Source of the DNA: Sphagnum compactum
Lineage: Eukaryota; Bryophyta; Sphagnopsida; Sphagnales
Direction of reading: 5' to 3'
NCBI GenBank assembly: GCA_965153455.1
Contig: OZ234503.1
Location: 4,960,001-5,024,000, forward strand
Length of the DNA stretch: 64,000 nt
The notes beneath the pieces are model-generated. The model was not told the origin of the DNA and did not search any database. It saw only the letters and a program-made list of their open reading frames with translations. The translations under genes and the position numbers were made by a program. Position 1 is the first letter of the stretch, and every line of letters begins with the position of its first letter. Of this stretch, positions 60,061-64,000 are shown piece after piece.

Positions 60061-61700
60061 GGTAGGCATGTCTAGGATTAGGGCTGCCTACAAATGACAA
60101 TCCCATTGATAAGGTTTAGGATATAGGTGAAAAATAACTTAATTTATTTTGCCACACCTAAAATAGTGTATCTATCCCCAACTTTTAGTAGCTTGCTCCA
60201 CAAACATTTAGAAGACAATTGACAATTGAAGATATCAATTTTACTTACAATAGTTTATCACTTGATGAAGCAAAACAATGTATATGTGTATTCAACAAGA
60301 AGGTCCAATTAATCCCCTCAAGATTACAATATGTGGGTTTGACATGTGGAAATAATCTATTTTATTCCAACAATTATCCAGCATAAGTGAAGGTCTCATG
60401 GCACATATACACCTTATAGTCCATGTAATGCATGAGTTGGTTCCAAAGTTAGCCCTGATAGTCCTAATGGGTAGACATGTGAATAAAGCACACATCAGAA
60501 ACCAGACATGAAAATACATGTTATTGTCCCCTTTAATAACCATAACCAGACAATATGCAAACCCTGGAAAGGGTTACAAGTGGTGGTATATTCATAATGC
60601 CAGTCAAATATATACTTGAAAAACACGTTACTTGCACGTGGCAGATTCCACTGTTTTAGCCATAACAAGCACAAATGGATAGAAAGAAAGAACACCATTG
60701 TGAGAGAAGTCAGAGTGTCTTAGAACAAAATGTCGCTTTCGAACAGCACCATCACCATACATCTTACCCAAAGAATATCTCAGAATAAGAAGCTCTATCT
60801 GAACCCCAACTTCACTCAATACATATATACTTGAAAAACACGTTATATATATATTATCTTCTACTAGTTTGAACCCCGTGCCTAATGCACAGGTGTGTTA
60901 TTTCAACAATGTTTGGTTCATGTTTTAGTTTTTTAAAAAAACTTTTATCTTTTTTATTTTTTATTTTTATGTGTTTTCTGTTTTTATTATTATTTTGTAA
61001 AATAAAAATAAAGTGTTTTTTTTTCACTTTTGTATTTTTGTTTATTTGGATGCAAGTTTGAAGTTTGGAGAAAGAAGACACACCTCATTCTTTTTCAAGT
61101 AGGGTTTTTCTTCATTATTATAAGTTTTATTTTTTCTTATTTCCTACTCTTTATTTGGTTTCTTCTTTTTTGTATTTTAAAAAAAAAATGATTTTACTGT
61201 ATTTCCCTTTCCTTGTTTCATTTGTTTCCATTCCTTTTTTATAGTTTTTGTGTTTTACTTTTTTGTTTATGTTTGTTTCATGTTTTAATTTTTTCTATTC
61301 TTATTTTGTCTATCTTCATTTTTTTAAAAATTTATGTGTTTATTTATTTATTTAGTTTCTATTTTCTTTTCCAAAAAATGTTCTAGTTTTTCTAATATGT
61401 TTTATGATAAAAATAATTTTTTGTTTGATTATATGCAGGTTTGAAGTTTGGAAAAAAAAGACAAACCTCATTTTTTTTTCAAGTATGGTTTTTTTTCTCT
61501 TTCTTTTGCTCTCTGTTTTGTTTCTTATTTTTTGTCATCTATTTTTTAATTTTTTTAAAAGATTATTTTACTGTATTTCCCTTTTTTGTTTCATGTTTAA
61601 GTGTTTACAAAAAGTTTCTAATTGTTAAAGTGTTTTTCTGTTTTTATTTTTTTCTAGTTTTTTCCCTTTTAAAAATATATATTTGTTCTGTTTGGATGGA
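60061..61700. other. AT- and T-rich region upstream of the MATE gene
   Basis: No gene is supported. A 23-bp string (core TACTTGAAAAACACGTTA) occurs exactly twice (60608-60630 and 60823-60845). The stretch 61030-61680 is T-rich and partly duplicated. Near 60863, CTAGTTTGAACCCCGTGC followed by a GTGC-CTAAT-GCAC palindrome resembles ends of some plant mobile elements, without proof. Confidence 0.5.
61030..61610. repeat. Tandem duplication, two ~190-bp copies about 385 bp apart
   Basis: The copies at about 61035-61230 and 61420-61605 share GCA(A/G)GTTTGAAGTTTGGA, AAGACA(C/A)ACCTCATT, TTTTTCAAGTA(G/T)GG and TTTTACTGTATTTCCC in the same order. The DNA between is T-rich. Confidence 0.75.
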
Positions 61701-61887
61701 TGACGGGACGGAGAGCATAGTATTCCATCAAGCATGCCCGCTCGCTCGCTCGCGTCTTTCTATCTCGTGCGTAGGACGTTCGTAACAACAACAGCAACAA
61801 GCCGTGCCTCTAGTCCTCAGTCTCTCTCTAGCAGGGAGACTACTAGTGCAGCAGCAACTCCAGCAGCTCTAGTAGGGGTGGAAACTG

Positions 61888-63919
61888 ATGGATGCGGAGG
61901 ACATAACTACCCCAGTGGTTCTATTTCCTGAAGCAGGAATTGAGGTGGTGAAATCTATTGAGGAAGCAGAGACTGTTGTACTGAAAGCAGTGATTGGAAT
62001 CGACCATGAAGACTTCTTGCTGACATCTGGAAACTGTGAGATTGAAGAGAAAAGCTGCTCATCTGAAGCTGAAGAAGGAGTTCTTCTGCCCATTTCTTCT
62101 TCTTCTTCTGTGTCTTATTTGTTGAAAACATCTTCAGAACCATCATCTGATCAGGAGCCTCATGTTACAGACTTGGATGTTGTTGTTCTCAATTCCATGC
62201 AAAAGGAACAAGACCCCATACCTGCTGCTGCTGCTTCCAACAAGTTAGTATGGGCCAAGAAGCTGGACATTCAGGCACAAACAATAGGAGCAGCAGCAAC
62301 AATAGAGAGCAAGAATATGTGGGAGCAGTTTCGTGCCATCCTCGTGTTTGCTGGTCCAGCTTTGGGGATGTGGCTGTCAGGTCCGATTATGAGCCTCATT
62401 GACACTTCTGTTGTCGGCAACAGCAGCTCTTGGTATGTGAACCACCACATTGACCGACTTGCCACCAAAACCCTAACACACATGTGGCAGCAAAGTTAGC
62501 TCAGAAAATTTACACTGTAGTGGCACTTTGTTCAAGCAAATTTTCACTCCAATCTCTTCCGACCAATGATACAGGCCCCACTCTGTGTCTGTGTCAGTTT
62601 ATGTATTTTGCAGTTCAGTTTCTTTACTGCAACAGAGCAAATGTAATGCTTGTGTGGGTTCAATGGCTTACAGGGCCAGGGACTGTGTTATGTGATCAAC
62701 TATGTTACGTGTTCATGTTTCTGTCTGTGGCTACCTCCAACTTGATTGCTACTTCGCTTGCGCACAAGGTCAGTTCTTCTTCTTCATACATGGCATTAAT
62801 TTCAACGACAATGATGGACATTACAGTGCACCTTGAGTGACAGCAATTTGACTTAGGTATATTTAGGTATCAGCTTTTGTTAAATATTTTGTCTTGCACG
62901 TTGACAACACAAGGAACTAAACTGTCATTTACCCAAAGCCCATCCGTGTAAGAAAAAAATTCTATAATGCTTTCAATCATCCAACTTTATCTTTCAGGAT
63001 GAAGCAGGGGCAGCACACCATCTTTCCAGGTTGCTCTTTGTGTCTCTAGGATGTGGGATGGCAATGTTTCTCATCACTGAGTTTGGAGCAACAACTCTGC
63101 TTCAAGGTAGGCATTCCTCCCCCCCTCCTCCCCCTGCTTCTCTTGCTTTCATAATTCCTAATAGCAGGTCAAGGGTACCTGCTAGAGCAAATGTTATTGC
63201 AAAGTCTCCTAAGTGGACTAAATTTGGCAATGTCATGCTGAGTTCAACAAGGGAAATGTGTAATACTTGGATATGTTGTTGCAGCTTTTGTTGGAGTGAA
63301 TAATGCTGCTCTGGTTCCTGCAGCAAGAACATATGTTCAGGTAGCCGTCATATTGCCATCTTGTATATGCAATGCAGAGAATGCAAGTCAAGTAGATTAC
63401 TTTAGTTTTTGAGATAGTACTACTGCAGCCAGCACAATTCCCAGTTTTGTTTGGCTTTCAATGATGATCACCCATTTGAGATTGGATGATGTAGGAAGTT
63501 GTTCAGTTCCTGTGGACATGCAAAGTGAAGATGATCAGTTTAAGGACCTTTTTGTCTCTTTTGAACCTTTTGTCTTTCGAAGGTTGTACTGAGGGTGTCA
63601 TTGATGTTTGCTTCTTCAGATCAGGGCTTTGGCGTGGCCAGCAGTGCTTGTCGGCATGGTTGCCCAGAGTGCAAGGTATACTGACATTTGAAGTCATTCT
63701 TCATTGTAAATCCCCTTCTTTCATCACTCAGTCCCAATTGGAACATGGAAATGGGCTGATTTTTGGGGATATTTGCACAGTCTCGGCATGCAGGATTCGT
63801 GGGGTCCTCTCAAGGTGTTGGCTATTGCAAGCCTCATCAATCTTTGTGGAGACATTTTCCTATGTACATTTCTTGGGTACGGTATTGCAGGTGCTGCATG
63901 GGCCACAGCAGCCTCTCAG
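61888..63919 (+). CDS. MATE-family transporter, EDS5/DTX46-47 type, 3' end outside window
   Basis: Exons: 61888-62432, 62674-62767, 62998-63106, 63285-63340, 63620-63675 and 63781-63919, continuing past the window. Matching text includes [40 protein letters not shown], then [40 protein letters not shown] and [14 protein letters not shown], then [11 protein letters not shown]. These fit the plastid-envelope MATE carriers of the EDS5 (salicylic acid/isochorismate export) group; the transported substrate is not readable here. The expected S-x-x-E-L-A-A-L-G link between exons 1 and 2 is missing five or six residues. The join also needs a phase-1 donor, but the visible donor (62433) is in phase 2. 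This suggests a ~17-bp deletion between two CAGCTCT repeats or an unseen microexon. A transit-peptide-like frame (61734-61931) overlaps the Met at 61888 out of frame. Confidence 0.82.
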
Positions 63920-64000
63920 GTGTGCCACTTCATCTCTTTCTGGAGGTGCAGACATCAGAAACCTTAAGATTTTTTCACATTGTTTAGACAGCATGAATCA

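Noticed and set aside
60863-61700. Helitron
   Set aside because: A CTAGTTTGAACCCCGTGC start and a small palindrome are suggestive, but no 3' hairpin followed by CTRR and no Rep/helicase sequence was found.

Overview
This window is nuclear DNA of a land plant with a large, repeat-rich genome. The evidence is spliced genes with GT-AG introns, an EDS5-type MATE transporter, plant-type CACTA transposons with Transposase_21/DUF4218/DUF4216-like coding regions, a Ty3/gypsy element, a LINE and long AT-rich stretches. I cannot fix the species. The style of the repeats fits a non-flowering lineage (fern, lycophyte, bryophyte or gymnosperm) at least as well as an angiosperm, but this is an impression only.

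Layout. 1-5086: the 3' part of a large CACTA element on the + strand (copy A) with a SET-domain ORF, a broken four-exon tnp2 transposase and a repeat-rich subterminal region ending in a CACTA terminus. 5087-11300: AT-rich DNA with a degenerate ~120-bp repeat, a 153-bp CACTA-type MITE (10114-10266, TSD TAA) and a SWIM zinc-finger remnant. 11310-21597: a decayed Ty3/gypsy retrotransposon on the - strand (LTRs, gag, protease, RT, RNase H, integrase) with an unexplained extra coding region between integrase and the 3' LTR. 21780-26752: a nonautonomous CACTA element (TSD TTT) with a second one nested inside it (22880-25564, TSD AAA), both full of minisatellite DNA. 27250-28700: degenerate repeats built on GGTATTGC/GGTAATGC words. 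28700-36240: no convincing gene. 36243-38601: a GC-rich, hAT-like element with intact inverted repeats and a broken transposase. 42923-43870: an intact single-exon SDR-type gene. 46200-48065: a LINE ORF2 remnant (- strand). 51604-about 59780: a second copy (copy B) of the large CACTA element in inverted orientation, whose right part adds a divergently transcribed nuclear-protein-like gene. It is followed at 59780 by one end of another CACTA element. 61888-end: a MATE transporter gene running out of the window.

Host genes with clear cellular roles are few: the SDR protein (probable organelle oxidoreductase-like protein) and the EDS5-like MATE carrier. The main candidate for an undescribed system is the large CACTA family. 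Both copies carry, upstream of tnp2, a spliced gene that joins a transposase-associated-type Cys/His cluster to a SET (lysine methyltransferase-like) domain. Copy B adds a third, divergent gene whose intron and 3' flank hold the same GCGA-type repeat words as the element's terminus. The transposase copies carry different nonsense changes, all C-to-T or G-to-A type, as expected for methylated and silenced repeats.
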